A DNA stretch of 64,000 nucleotides from Syngnathus acus (Eukaryota > Chordata > Actinopteri > Syngnathiformes > Syngnathidae): positions 10,928,491-10,992,490 of the forward strand of contig NC_051092.1 of the NCBI RefSeq assembly GCF_901709675.1, given 5' to 3'. The position numbers were made by a program, and so were the translations under genes. The notes beneath the pieces are model-generated. The model was given only the letters and a program-made list of their open reading frames with translations, was not told where the DNA came from and did not search any database. Numbering within the stretch: position 1 is the stretch's first letter; the number at the start of each line of letters is the position of its first letter. Shown in pieces: positions 24,776 to 38,115 of the stretch.

Positions 24776-26189
24776 ACTGTGGTCCAGAACATGCAAACAC
24801 AATCTGCTACAGATGACTAAGGTTGGGAAAAAAAAGCCTGTGCAAATGAAGTATTCAATGTGCAAAACATTTAAAGTAACATATTTGCTTTTACTTTTTG
24901 GGTGAACATTTTATTTCCCAACTTGTTTGCCAAAAAAAAAAAAAAAAAAAAATGAAAACATTTAGAATTTGGGACATAAAAGTGCAAAGGTAAAGGTGCA
25001 AAGCCCAAATAAATTACTAAAACAAAAACAAACAATCTCTTTAAGAGTAATTTGGGGTTCAACGCCATTGAGCGCGCTATAACCTCTCCTACAATTCTTG
25101 AATGCTATCGTGGAATGATACCTTATCGTTGCTGTTTGACAAGAAAGACTGAGTGGGGTTGCTCATCGCGTGACATATGAGTTTTCATCGACTGGAGCGT
25201 TTGTTATCACGCTTTTGTCGCATTTTGATGACACACGCACTGTGCAACTGTTTGTGGCCGGCGTTGCTAAATATTTTGCCCCCGCCTAATTAAGCCTTGT
25301 TTACAATGCGTTTAGTGGGGTTTTATTTTGAATTCTAAGAAGAGAAAACCACTCTTGGATGAAAAGGAACTGCCTTTCAAAAAACGTTCATTGGCCGCAG
25401 AATGAGCTTGGTCACAAAAAGGTTCACGGAGCATGCGCATACTAATACTCTTAATTTAATTTCAAAGCCTCCTTCTGTTTGTTGCACCCTCGAGTGCATT
25501 ACGTCCTCATTCACCTCCTTCAAAAACACACCAGCAGCACTTGTCACCTCAAGGGGGAGAAGAATTAGAAAACAACATCCTACTGACTTGCCACGAGGTA
25601 CTTTTAACAGAGACATGTCAAATGCAGCTTTTCTTGTTATAATTGCAGATTGTTTCCTTTAGCTCATGCACTTCCAGCCCAGGTAAAAATGTAACTTTAA
25701 CGTCTATCGCTGTCAGTGGCAGTGAATGAGTTAGTTTTGTCGGCTAATAGTCTCAGGCTCATTTTTTTCACGTTTGTCTCATGCAATATTGTTTTCCCAT
25801 ATGTCAACGCTATACACATTTCATATCCCAACCCGATACACACACATACAGTATATCATCTCATTTCTTGAGCATCTGTCATAATATCTACAGTGAGAAG
25901 AAATGAAAATGTGACAGGCTTTGAAACAACATTTTGGAGTACAAGCAGTTTGTGTGTATGCTTATGCGTGTTCATATAGCATTGATCACAGGTGACTATG
26001 AGCAAAGGATGAAGATTCTGGGTTTGTATCTGTGTGGGCTTGTACATTTTTGTGGAGTGTGCGTGATCCAGCTTGTTCCTCACAGCGCTCAAACTTGTAT
26101 ACTGCTGAATCAACTCATTAGACATTGTGAGCATCAGTTGCCTAATGTTTATGGAATAGTTATTAATTCATCAGTATGTAGAAGCTCCT
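24776..26189. other. Non-coding, poly-A run, no gene recognised
   Basis: A run of about 21 A lies at 24931-24951. The rest is unique sequence; the 86- and 92-codon frames have no recognisable product. Confidence 0.5.
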
Positions 26190-26830
26190 TAATCAAAAGG
26201 AAAGGCAACTTTATTGATGTAGCAAATTTCAAGGCAACTCAATGTTCTTCACACAGCCAAATGCACATAACCTTAAAAGCATTTAAAAATAAACAGCTGA
26301 ATATATTCATAAAACAAAGAGAACCAAAGTCTCTCATTAAAATTACTAAAAGAATGTACGCTGAAAAAATTTGAACACATTTACAAACAACAGATTTACA
26401 GATATTTAAAAGCAAAGTAAAACAATAAAATAAAATAATGGCTAGTGTCGTTGAGTTTAAAAATGCTTAAAAACTAAATCAAAGGTGTGGCTATAAAAAA
26501 AAGCATACTTTGTTACCTTAATTCAAACACATTAATACTTTGTTGAAGCTGACTTCTCTTCCGTTTGTAACTTATTCCATTTACGTGTAGCATACCAGCT
26601 AAATGATTTCACCATGATGCTTTGAGCTTCACTAATCGGCACAAGTCTGCAGACCCAAGAGCTCTACTGGGTTTATATTAAATTAGTATTTTTAATCTAT
26701 TCAGGACCCAACTCAACTCAGTGATTTATGGACCAGCAACAGAATTTTAAAATCCATCCTACAGCTGACTGGGAGGTGGTGTAAAGCCTTTCGAAAAGAA
26801 TAATCGCAAAAAGACGGACAGTTTGACTGA
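26190..26830. mobile_element. Dispersed teleost repeat, class uncertain
   Basis: Landmarks are CAACTTTATTGATGTAGCA and AAGGCAACTCAATGTTCTTC, an A-rich stretch with AAATAAAATAAT, then GTGATTTATGGACCAGCA and TTTTAAAATCCATCC, ending near GGGAGGTGGTGTAAAGCC. I recognise this order from a repeat common in fish genomes but cannot assign it to a superfamily. Confidence 0.5.
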
Positions 26831-27865
26831 TTGAGTCCCGCATACTGATCAAAGATTGCAAAGTAGCTGAGCTCAAGTAAGAAATTCTTTTGATAATGAA
26901 GGACATCAGACCCAAGTATATTTGAGGCAACTGGACAAAAACAGCCACGCACTCAGATTTAATTGTTTTATAATGCATCTCCATACCGTCATATTCCCCT
27001 GGCTGAAACCCATTCGTCAGATTTATTCTATCACACAATTTGTCCATTTATGAATGGCAATGATGTAATGTTCCACTCGACATCTCTTTTACCACCCAGC
27101 CCCACTGTAATACAATCTTCCATGTCCTCCTCTCTTTTACTATACTTGCATTTCTTCATCGGAACACCTGGAGGTGCGCATAGCCTCTACTACATAATTT
27201 CCAGATCAAACAGAATCCAGCAAGATGAGTTATGAGATAAGGTAGATCCTGGACAGGTGGCACGAATGACGGTAAAAGATAAATACATACTGAAGCCGTC
27301 CCACTCGCTGGCAAGGAACTCACATATAACATTTATGACACATTTGCATGACCTGAGGATGTACTGGCATTCCCAGTCAGCTTGTAGAAAGCCCAGAGGA
27401 CAAACTGTCAGGAAGTTCACAGGGAGTAAAAGTAGTGCCAAAATCACACAGAACCAGACCAACCGGATGTCTGTTTGTGGAAAGTGGACTGAAAGAAATT
27501 GTGAGAAAGCAAGAGACACCAAATGAAATATTGATCAGTGAATCCGCACCAAATACTTTGCTGCTGTCGTGATATTACGTAAGACAGCGAATTGGGAGTT
27601 CCCTTGTAGAGTCTGTTCCTGTTTTTCTGTGGGTGCTTTTCTGCTGAATGAAAATTGAATTTGTAGGAGAGCAATCCCCTTTGCTTTGTTTTACTGTGTT
27701 TAAGAATGAACAAATTACAGTTACAGTTATAGCAATAGAACACCTTGCTATCACGCCTGCAGAGTGAAAATCATTTTAAAAAAAAAAGGTCTCCCTCGGG
27801 TTTCCCTTAGATTGCTTAGTCTTGACTAGTGTGAGCTTTCTATGCCTGTTTTAAAGCACAGTACA
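26831..27865. other. Non-coding, no feature recognised
   Basis: Overlapping short frames on both strands; none recognised. Confidence 0.5.
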
Positions 27866-27925
27866 ATGGGACCTCAAGTTACAAACACCTCTTTTTACAA
27901 ACAATGTATATGTTATTTTTTTAAT
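27866..27925 (+). mobile_element. Mariner-like terminus fragment
   Basis: CAGTACAATGGGACCTCAAG and the following TTACAAACACC resemble the terminal repeat of a Tigger/mariner-type element. No matching opposite end was found nearby. Confidence 0.35.
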
Positions 27926-30900
27926 GATCCCAAATCTGACATGTTAATTTGACACAAAATCTTGTTTAGACGTTTACCAGTGCCGACCGTACCTGGTCAC
28001 CGCTGCAACAAAGGGTCTTGCCAAATAACACATGGACATCATTGGTTAGGCACGCTTTTATTTTGAAGTTTATCTCAGGAGTGTGCCGTGGCATAACGGC
28101 TAAATTGACAATTTGTTGCTATTTGCTTCCGATATTAGCAATGCAATTTTACACGTAGCATAATGGCACAACCAGTGAAAAGGCACTTTGCATTTCAGCT
28201 TAAATGAAATTGCGTTGATGGTTTGGTGGTGCTAATGTCAACAGTATATACCACATTTTGTCACCTCATGCATGTGAAGAGATTAAAGTTCTTCTAAATA
28301 CACATTTTAAATCGAATTACATATGTATGGACAATCATTCCCCCAGGTTTGACATTTGATCATAGATGGGAGACACCTTCAAAACAAACATCTCCAAGAA
28401 TTAGAGCTGGAGGTCTTCCTTGTATGGCGCTGCAGCTTGTGTGCAGGTTGTGGTTGTATTCTCTCACCTTTGGAAGATGGCATACATGTCCATGCTGACA
28501 TTGTTTATTCAGCTTTTGTATTACAGTCGTGGGAACTGTGCTGGAGACTGTGAGGTCTTGGTGGTATCAGCTGGCTGCACACAGTTGACCACACAATGTG
28601 CCCTCATCGGCACACACACATTGCGCTGAGGAATGCTGCTCACAATCCACCTTATCAGGTGTTTTGTCTGAGGGACATCCGAAGAGGTTTTGGCGTTTTA
28701 ACTAATAGACCTTTCGGAATACATACCTTCCCTTTTTTTTTTTTTTTTGCTGCTCATCTCTGTCTCATCTTGTATGCGTTCACCCCAACTTGTACTTCTC
28801 CTTCGCAGCTTGTCAAATGTGTTGTGACATCCCCGTTTAATTCACCTGACTGGTCTGATCTGTCTGCTTGAACACAAGCAATTACGCGAACATAGACATT
28901 TCAACATTTAAAACTGTCATACAAGAATGGGCACAAGTTCTCTGTGATTATCTCACAGTACATGAAGATGAGTAACTCATTTTCTGCTCTACATATTGGT
29001 CTTTCACTTTTTTTTAATATACTGCTTTTTTGTACCGTTCCATAAAATCCATTCCATCCTCTTTTATATTAATGCTACTCTTCTGTAGTCATATCGCAAA
29101 AACATTCAAATATCCCAAAAACACGTTAAGATTTGCCGAGGTGCCTCAAGATATGCCCGACATTTCACTGTACAGTCTCTGAAACGATCATGGCATAAAT
29201 TCTTCACACTTAAAGCACCTGAAAATTTTTCTCTCCTTAGTCGATCCCTTCCACCTTGTTCCCAGGCCTGACTGTATGCCTGACCCGTACCTTACAATTG
29301 ATTTATCCCTGATTGTTAGACAGCCTCTGAAGCCGCCTCTTGATTGGCTCCATATGAGAGCAATGCCAAAGGGTCATCTATAACAATCATTTTCAGTGGC
29401 TCATTATTCCCCCAGCCAAACAACCCAAAGACCTAATTTCCTAGTGCACTGTTCATAAAAGTGACAGATGGCCAAAACCTGGAAAAGCTTTACTCTAATG
29501 GCAAGCTCACTGACGTTCTACTACAATGCTCCTTAGTACGTTTGATAGTTGCTGCCTGCTCGCTCGCTTTCTCACCCACTCCGTCTACCTTCTCTACCCT
29601 GTTCTTTTTTTTCAGAGAAGAAAAATGTGAAGGAGAAGAACGCAATATGTGTAATAGCTTGATGCCGTATTTCATCCAGTTCCATTTTTCTCCTGTTTTT
29701 ATGGCTCATAATGTGAATCCTGTCCCCAAATATTTGTTTGGTAGTTTTCCTCTCTCTAAAGGCTCCCGCTACCTTTGCGTGGGGCAGCACTTAAAGTCAC
29801 ATGGACAGACAGAGGCCAACACAAGGTCTCTTTTCATCCCACAGACCTGCCGCTCTCTGCTGTTCAGGGTCATCTAGTAACTTGAGCAAGTCTGCACCCC
29901 TCCACGGCTGCCCGTGAGGGTCCTTTGCAGTGCTTGTGTGATAAATGTGTGGCTTGGAACAACAGCTGAGACTATAAGCCTGCGCTCGGTGTTCCCACTG
30001 CCTGCTTCAGACACAAGCGTGGTTTCCTCATAGTTTGGCTCTTTGTCACGAATAACTTCTTTTCATTTCTCTCCTCCCGTGATTGCCAAACACTACTCTG
30101 CATTAAAACATTTCTTCGAGGACTCTTTTTTTCTCTCTTTTATGTATTTCCACTTGCGTGCATTTGGCAGATGGAAATGCTGGGTTGTAACTGCATCCAC
30201 AGTTTAGTTGCCTTGCAGGATTGTGGGGTGAGGGGGCACAAAGGTGGTTAGATGTGCACAGTCTTTCATTTAGTTATCAATTGATTGTCTTGGCAAACTT
30301 CTTGGTGCACACTGGCTATTTTTGTCTTCTGATGAAGCAGCATGTGCACTGGTTGTAGCTACAGCCAAATAGAACATAGTGGAGGGATGCTTGCTGAATG
30401 TGACAGACTTGTTTAATGTTACTATCCGTCATACAAATGTAAAAATATGTATTAAATTGATAATACGCCGATAAGTTTGTGACAGACATCAGTGGCATGC
30501 AAAGGGGGGGCCAGAGGGGGCAGGGCCCCGAGAAATCTACCAGAGGGGCGCATTCAGCCAAACAGTCTGCGGCAATATATTGACCTTATGCTTCCGAATC
30601 TTTTGTCTTCTGTTCTACTTTTCCAACTTGCACATAACTTTAAGTTAGTATTTAAGTTGAGTAAACACACGGCCCATCCGCTCACTTGAGCCACTCACTG
30701 TTTTTTACCTCCACTTCATTCATCCTACTGTCACTTTCACCGCCAATTCATCTAATAAAAATAGGGGGCCTAACCCCCATCTCCCTTGGCCATCTTTCAT
30801 CCTGATTTTGTGGCCCTCCCATATGTGCTGCTAATCTCTCCCTTGTGTCTCTGAAATGTCAGTGCGGAGGAGCGAGCATGTACTTGCTCGCTATGGATTT

Positions 30901-31430
30901 CCAATGGAATGCACCATTTTCAGTTCACCCCGCGTACGTTGCCTGTTTTAATGGGCGGCGACTACAGTGTATTTATTTTCCTACTGGGTGTGGGAACTCA
31001 ACCTGTTGGTACACTACCATTGTGAGATGGCCTGCAATACCTCCTGAAGTTGTGAGTCACACACATATGTCGACACGCACACACATGTTGCCACACAAAC
31101 ACCCTCCGTCATTTAGATTAGATTAGATATGCAATTAACAGTCAGGCTTGCAGTAAAAGCCACCTCAAGGTGCATTGTTAACAATGGGGGGAGGGCGGGG
31201 GACATGGCCCATGAGAAAGTAGAAAACCTGTCTGAGTAACCTGAGAATGATGAGTGTCAAAGCGGAAGCTGAGCACAATACTGCAAATGTGGCGTGATTG
31301 CCTGTGACTTTCAAAGAAAATGAATGGAATTTGAGTTTCGATCCAGTCAAGTTACCTTATCCCTTGGTTTATCTGAAGTTTTCAGAAGAGATAACATCCT
31401 ATTATTTTCATTCATTCATTGCATTCATTC

Positions 31431-31433
<3 letters not shown>
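27926..31433. other. Non-coding, no gene recognised
   Basis: A G/C-rich segment at 30501-30560 followed by GGGGGCCTAACCCCC near 30764 may be a decayed MITE. The 138-codon frame at 29461-29877 has no domain. Otherwise nothing recognised. Confidence 0.45.

Positions 31434-31490
<57 letters not shown>
31434..31490 (+). repeat. Compound (TA)n(CA)n microsatellite
   Basis: TA dinucleotides (31434-31463) run into CA dinucleotides (31466-31490). Thr/His and Ile/Tyr repeat frames are artefacts. Confidence 0.95.
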
Positions 31491-31497
<7 letters not shown>

Positions 31498-34400
31498 CAC
31501 ATTCGCATACACATGCACGCACACACAGGTAAGTTGGCAAAACTTTAAGTGAGGGTCTGCGTGCCTTCTCCTGATTGTTTGTGTTTGAGAGGAGAGAGCC
31601 CTCACAAGTCAAAGAGGCTAAGTCCCAACTATCTGGCTCATTGGTAAACGCTGGAGGTCTGTGGACCAAGGCTTAGTGGAGGAGGGGTCAAAAAGATTGA
31701 ATGATGGAAGGAGGGAGCGCTGGAGGCCCCTGCAAGACAATTCCCCTGACGTTGGGTCATTCACAGACACAGGAAATGCTTGACCTCACACCCTGAGAAA
31801 CGTCCACAGCGGCCCACTTGTGTTAAAGGTGTAATTGGGCATAATTAGAAGCTGGCAGAGGGAGAGAAATGGAGACGGAATTATATGCCCCACATGCCTT
31901 CCCTTCCCCGTGCCTGGCTTCGTCTGGTGGCCTGCGACACAGCGGAGCCAAAATCTCACTGTGCAAATTTACAGCAAAATAAGCAAGAGAAATTTCACAA
32001 CAACAACGAATCCTTTCAGCGCTGGTGCTAATTTAATACATCACACAAGCATGTGTGTTAATCATTTCAAGGGTGGAGTTTTTTTGCGACACTACACTCA
32101 GGAAGCAAAATTGTCAACAAAATGTTTTTAGATCCGAGGTTTGCATTAGGACCCGTCAGTTCCTTCTTTGTTTACGCACACTGCTTCACACAAGGAGCCA
32201 CCGCTTTAGTTCTCCACCTCATCATCGTCATTGTCATGTTCATCTTTCTCCCAGGCCCCACTTCCTGTTGATGATGGCACTTTTCTTTTCCGTGGGCTTG
32301 TGTTCACTCTCCATCCAACTCTCCAGTGTCTCAACTGTGGAGGTAAAACACAGACAGTCTGACACAGACTCCAGCAAACAGGCAGCTGCTCCCCCTCAAA
32401 GCAGAGACTGGAATGCACTTTCGTTTGGCCCTTTCATTCATAAGAAATAAACCATGGTCCCGCATGCTGGGGTTTTAGTGAGAGAAAGGGCTGTCAGCCA
32501 TTGATGTGATAGGGGGTTGAGTCAGTGGAGGTTGGTGGGTGGGAGAAGGCTTTCAGGAAGGATTTGGAAAGGCAGACGGGTGTAAATCTCTCTGCAGACC
32601 CATCAGGTAAACTTACAACTAATCATACTCACTTTGTCTGGGCACGTATTGATTATGGTTCAACATAGCCCTACAGTATTCTTTTTTGTTTCAGTGATTG
32701 ATGAGAAAAATGAGAACAATCAGTTTGTTGTGTATGGAATGAGCTCAAGCAAGCGACAGAAGTTATCAATGGGCTCGATGAGAGCAAAGTTTCCATAACG
32801 AAAAGGAGTGGGGGAAGAGCTTGAAATGTAAGAAAGCTTCTGGGGGCTCGCAGCGGCGCTGAATGGGGGGCTGGGAAAGCAGGCTCGCAGCACACAACTC
32901 CCGACTAGTCAGTGATCACTCAGGAGGTCTGGAACTCTGACCTCTTACCCCTTAGAGGAGCGGATGCCACCATGGTGAAAATGTGAGAGGTGAGGTATGC
33001 GAGCCCCCTTAGCCCTGGCGGAAACCATTGCCCCCCCCCACCTGATGATGAATGGGATGTTAGCATTGACACAAATTGGCCCATAATAATGACACAAGGT
33101 CGCTAAGCATACAGGCACAGAGTGACAGACTGCGAATTACAAAATGAAAGGCAAGGAGAGGGATGGAGACAGGCAGAAAAAAAAGTTTTGCAGGGAAAAA
33201 AAAATTAGTTTTCCAATGCTGATGGGGGGGAGAGAATAATGGCTGAAGGTATTTGTGGTGGTTTCTTTTTTTCCACTCTTCTGAGCAGTGGGGTGGCAAA
33301 AAGGCCGAGATAGAGAGAGAAGCACACAAAAATCGCAGGAAGCCACTCGGGTGTGTCTTGTCGATTGGCTGCTGCGTACACAATACAGAAAATAGTAGAA
33401 ATGAATAAAACAAAGTATACACATTCCATGTTTATTTGGTAAAGTAACCCACTGAGTTGCGAACAAATGCGACTATTCACAAAGGTAGCAAATATTGCTT
33501 GTCAGCAGGAATCGTTCGGTCGCAAATGTTCGCCAAATGGTCCCCTGACGTTCACCACACATTTGCCTGTACTTTTCTTGTTGAAAGGGATTTTACCTTG
33601 CGACAAGAAAAAAAAGATTGAATGATGATGTCAACACGCATAGAGTCTCCTAAACTATTGGAGTATGCGCTATGAAAACAACATCCCAAATGTGGAATTT
33701 TCAGCCAATTTCTAAAATGTTTTATCTATTTTTTTTATGTATCTTGGATTATTTTATTTTTTTTATAAAAACTCCTCACTTTGAATCCAGTGGAGTGTTT
33801 ATCTCATGTCCACGCGCCATGTACAGTTCTCTATAAATAGCTGCCCACTTCCCAGGCAGGATCAGAAGGAAACAGCGGCGTCCCTTTTTATAGCCATGGA
33901 ATGACACAGCATGTTGATGCATGCTTCTTTTTTTTCCCCCCCTCTCTACCGTGTCTAGCCCAATAAGGCATCCTTCTGTGTTTTAGGAAACACATGTATT
34001 AGATTAGTCATGTTGGGAGGCAAGGGTCACACTCCTGTCAGTAATTGAAATGTGATTATGTATGAGCTAACATGATTACAGGGGTGAGGGGTTGGCTTGG
34101 TGATTGAGAGGTAAATGCCAGCCTCTGATCTGCTTGCTTACTCCACAGTAGACATTCCAGAGGTAATGGAACATAAACGGGTCCATCGCCATCATCGTGC
34201 CCAACCGGACCTCACAGTTTTCTGCTATTTCCTAAACTGTTATCCAACATGTTTATCGTGTGACACAAAATTCTTTAGTTGAGCGTTTTATAGCTTTTTG
34301 TCCTTTTGTCTTGTTTTGGATAGAAATATTTTAAATACGGGCATGAGTTGTTGCATGTAATTTTCTGCTGCCCCTCTTGTTGTGAGTCACGCGCATGCTT

Positions 34401-35930
34401 ATTTGAAATGATACTCCGTGCTGTTAGACATTAAGGATACATGGTCACACTTTATGTGTTGTACTGGAAATATCGACCTGGAATATTTGGTTTTCTGATT
34501 CTTCAAACCGGTTTCTTGCATGACAATTAGGAAATCGGATGAGTGGGGGGAAAAACCCCCACCTGAACTGCAAAGTGGTTGTCATGGAAAGTGATTTGGG
34601 CGTCTGTGTAAACATGCAGAAGTGTAAATCCAAGTCAGACCAAGATCAAGTGGCTTTGTTGAATTGTCTTGCTTCTTGTCGGCAATATGTTTTGGTACAT
34701 TTGTTGTGTTCACACCTTTGCCTTCTGGTCCAGCTAGTCATATAAATGCTCAGAGACGGGAAGCCGATGATGATGATTTTTTCATCAGATATTCAAGAGT
34801 GTGGTGGCAGAATTTCCGGTTCCAGCTCACAAGACACTTGCCAAGGCTAAAACTTTTGGACTCAATCATACACAATGGCAGAGCAGAATGTCCTCAAAGT
34901 AAACCAAATTCTGTTGACTGTAATGTTCGTTGATCCAATCATTGATTGGATTGTCGAATTATTACGTTACACCTAATCCAAAAAATAGCATCAAAATCAG
35001 CTGATCAGGCCAATGAGATGGATGGAAAGTCTGTCCCGCAGATGTACCGTGGAAGTTTTTTCAGTTTGACTGTTTGTTCTGTACAATAAAGTGATTGTGC
35101 AATTTGTAGTGACTGGCAGAGGTTTATTTTAATCTTCCACCTAGCTTATAATTCAAGGTATCACTATGTGTTGTGCAAATTGTCTTATTCCACCATTACG
35201 GTTATTGTTTTAGAAATGTATTTACCTTTTACGTTACAGAGTACAGACTTCTTCTAAGGCCAAACAGTTGAAATTGGGGGGGGAAATCCAGCAAAGTATG
35301 CATTTGTGTTTGTTTGTCCATCTGTTCCTTAGTTAGCAGGCTACTTGCAGGTTTATAAAGGCTTATGAACAGATGGGAAGTGCCATATGCTGATTGGTCA
35401 CATTATTTACTGGTTTGCTGTTTTGAAATGAATGCTGTGAAAAATGTTAATTATAAATACAAAGCTAGAGGAAGGCAATAAAGTAGGGTTTGTTGTTTTA
35501 AAGGTTCATGGACATTCAAGAGAAAGCCTATTATCAAAGTACAATTGCAGGAATCTTTATAAAAAAAATAAGGCACAAGGCATTATTAATGCATTGTTCA
35601 ATAACATACGAATGTTGTAAGCCTGACACTCAAGGCACAAATTAAAATGTGTTGTGAGCAGGATGACCTGTCTCCCATCTGGTTGCAGTGCTCTACATTA
35701 TAGACAAGATGCACATGAAGTCTTCATATTCAATGCATTTGTGGCCCATATTTTTGTAAAAAGAATCATAGAAAGGCATACATCCAACTCTATCGGGGTT
35801 ACATTTGCAGATGTGCAGAAGATACTCTGATATGATAAAATGCGTTGAAGCTGGGTGTGACCCGGAAACTGTTTTTTCACCTCAAAGTGGCTTTACCTCC
35901 CTCTGCTCAAGTCAATAAAAAAGGTCAACT
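31491..35930. other. Non-coding, no gene recognised
   Basis: More than 4 kb without a supported gene or transposon. A perfect 19-base palindrome with inverted CCAAT motifs lies at 34933-34951 and a ten-base palindrome at 34996-35005. Frames at 33060-33480 overlap one another on the same strand in three phases, which argues against coding. Confidence 0.5.
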
Positions 35931-36235
35931 GTCATGATCTGATGTTGTTAACTTTGTTTAGTTTAGATTTCGTTGAGTTGTTTCATGTTTTTTCCTTTTC
36001 ACATCTTGTCAACTCGCTAGGCTTACGTCTTCACCTGTTCTTGTCAGTCCTGTTCCTTGTGTCAGCCAATCATCTCCCTGGAACCAATTAATGTCTTGTC
36101 CAGGTGGACCCCCTTGTCTTGTCTACTTGGATTTAGTTTGCTGGTTTTGTTCATTCTTGCTGGGTTCATTGTTGTTGCTATCATGTTTCACATAAATCTA
36201 GTCTAGCTATGTATTCTGCTAAATGTAGTCTGTTT
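35931..36235 (+). mobile_element. Degraded LTR-like fragment
   Basis: Begins TGTCATGATCTGATG and contains CACCTGTTCTTGTCAGTCC and CCTTGTGTCAGCCAATCATC, a composition and order I associate with LTRs of fish Gypsy-type retrotransposons. The 3' boundary and target duplication are not clear, and no coding region adjoins it. Confidence 0.45.
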
Positions 36236-36504
36236 TTTGTTACTTTAATTGTCTTGAGGACTGAATTGGCAATTCAGACTCAGAACGGAGACAGGGACGA
36301 TAACCACCGTTTTATTCAAATTGGACTTTATTTTAAAAGCTTAGTTAGAAATCAAGTTATTTAAAATGGTAACACACTGAAGTCGTAGTTATCACATCTG
36401 TGTCACACTCAGGAGATCTGAGCACCAACCTCCATTTGAGCGTCTCAGTGTGAAGTCCCTGTCCTTTTGTGACTTTTATTGCTACATGTGTCGCTTCCTA
36501 GCTC

Positions 36505-36600
36505 CCGCTCGGTTACATTCCCAAAAACCTGCATTTTGGGTGAAGACTCTAAATTGCCTATAGGTGTGAACATGAGCGTGAATCGTATGTGTACAATCCC
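36505..36600 (+). mobile_element. SINE/L2-type middle fragment
   Basis: GAAGACTCTAAATTGCCTAT and AGGTGTGAACATGAGCGTG match the middle of the common teleost SINE/L2 repeat. It lacks both the tRNA-like head and the 3' tail. Confidence 0.6.
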
Positions 36601-37639
36601 CAAATGGAGTATAACTGAGACAATAATATGGACAAGCTGCATCGTAAATGAATAGATGCTTGTTGTTAAGAAATTTCAGAAACTTGACTACGATTGGACA
36701 TTTGGCAATTTTACACTAACAATGGAAAATACAGTTTCATATGTTCAAATGATGTTAAAGTAGATAAAAATGTAAGCTCGGATGCCAAAAATGAGCCAAA
36801 ATAATCTCGTTTTCCAAAACGTCAAAACTATAGTAATTAAATCATTGCTTTCTCAGGTGACAAATGTTAAGTGGAGATCAGTGCTCTTTGAGGACTTCAC
36901 ATTGAATTTATTTGTTGACATCATGAGGTCTTAGATTGACTTCTCCTAACTCAATTCCAGGGCCTCTTAATTGTGAAATTGTACTATAGCAAGTCAGCCT
37001 TGCCCCACCTAACAGTTGTCCCACGTTATCACAGGATGTACATACATTAGATACTGTATAGACACCCTGACCCCTGCCCCTCGCTGTGGACTGTAGATTA
37101 CGTGGGCTGGGCACCTCTCCTACACCCATTTATCTTTCTTTCACCTCCCTACAGCTCCTCTCCCCTTCCCCCTCTGTAATGTCTCAGCTGTTCTTTGCAG
37201 CCAGGCCTCGCCGACTGAGTGCCTGCTCTGTTATGGGTTCATTGGGCTGGTATGCAGCAGGAATCTTTGGATCAAGGTAATTTCACACTGTTCAACTTTT
37301 TCCCAGGCTGTTAAGCCTCCCGCTACCTCTGTGCCACTCTGAGTGGGGGATAGGGAGCAACACATGTAGCCATTAAATACACACAGGGGTTGGCGGGCCT
37401 GACGCCACCAACGATGTCAAAGATTTTGCCTGTACATTGGGGTTGCCATTTCTGTGCACAAACAGTGAACTTAACATCTTGACCAAAAAAACAAAATATC
37501 AATAAATGAAAAGGAAAGCTTACAGGTCTCCAGTCAATGACATCACAAATTCAAAAAAGTGTAGAGGCACTTAGATGATAACTTCTGATATCATGTAACA
37601 GTTTCATTCATGACATAGGACAACAGAGCATCAATTCAT
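36601..37639. other. Non-coding, no feature recognised
   Basis: Unique AT-rich sequence; nothing recognised. Confidence 0.5.
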
Positions 37640-37858
37640 CCTCTTTGAAACATAAGCGCTGACCACTTGGCAGGGTGCTGCCATTTTCAAATTGCCTGAC
37701 CGGAGGACGTGTTTTGATTGGTTACTGCTCAACATAGGGGGAATTTTGTTTGTAGCAAATTTTATACTATGCAACTAATTGTTCGGCCCGAATATAGTAT
37801 ATCTAGAGTGTTTGTCACTGTGGACACAATTCTAATTCAGTTATTATGCCCAGCCCTA
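37640..37858 (-). mobile_element. hAT-type MITE end
   Basis: Ends in TTATGCCCAGCCCTAG, the inverted form of the TAGGGCTGGGCAT terminus seen at 14539. The AT-rich body before it is non-coding. The opposite end could not be fixed. Confidence 0.4.
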
Positions 37859-37998
37859 GTCATGACCTGGCAAATTTGGTAATCCCTGAGCTAGATTATA
37901 TTTGGACAAAAGTATACCAGTGACGTGTCCTTTACTCTCACGGTGTTTTTGGCTCCACTTGAAGCTGCAGCTATGTGTCTCTAAGAGAGGTTTCTGGA

Positions 37999-38109
37999 AT
38001 GTTCCGATGTTGTGTTTTTGGCTGTCGTCAGTCCGTGTTAATTTGTTGTCGACCTCTCTGGTGGATGCGCTACAACTCAATTCATTTAATCCCTTCATCC
38101 CCAAGCAGA
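37999..38109 (+). pseudogene. Possible THAP-like exon remnant
   Basis: From an ATG the frame reads MFRCCVFGCRQ, which fits the CxxFGC zinc-binding start of THAP DNA-binding domains. About 70 bases later another frame reads LNSFNPFIPKQ, similar to the SFxxFPK segment that follows in THAP proteins, and then GTGAGT (38110-38115) could be a splice donor. A frameshift separates the two parts, so if real it is broken. Short motif matches like this can be chance. Confidence 0.2.
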
Positions 38110-38115
38110 CGTGAG

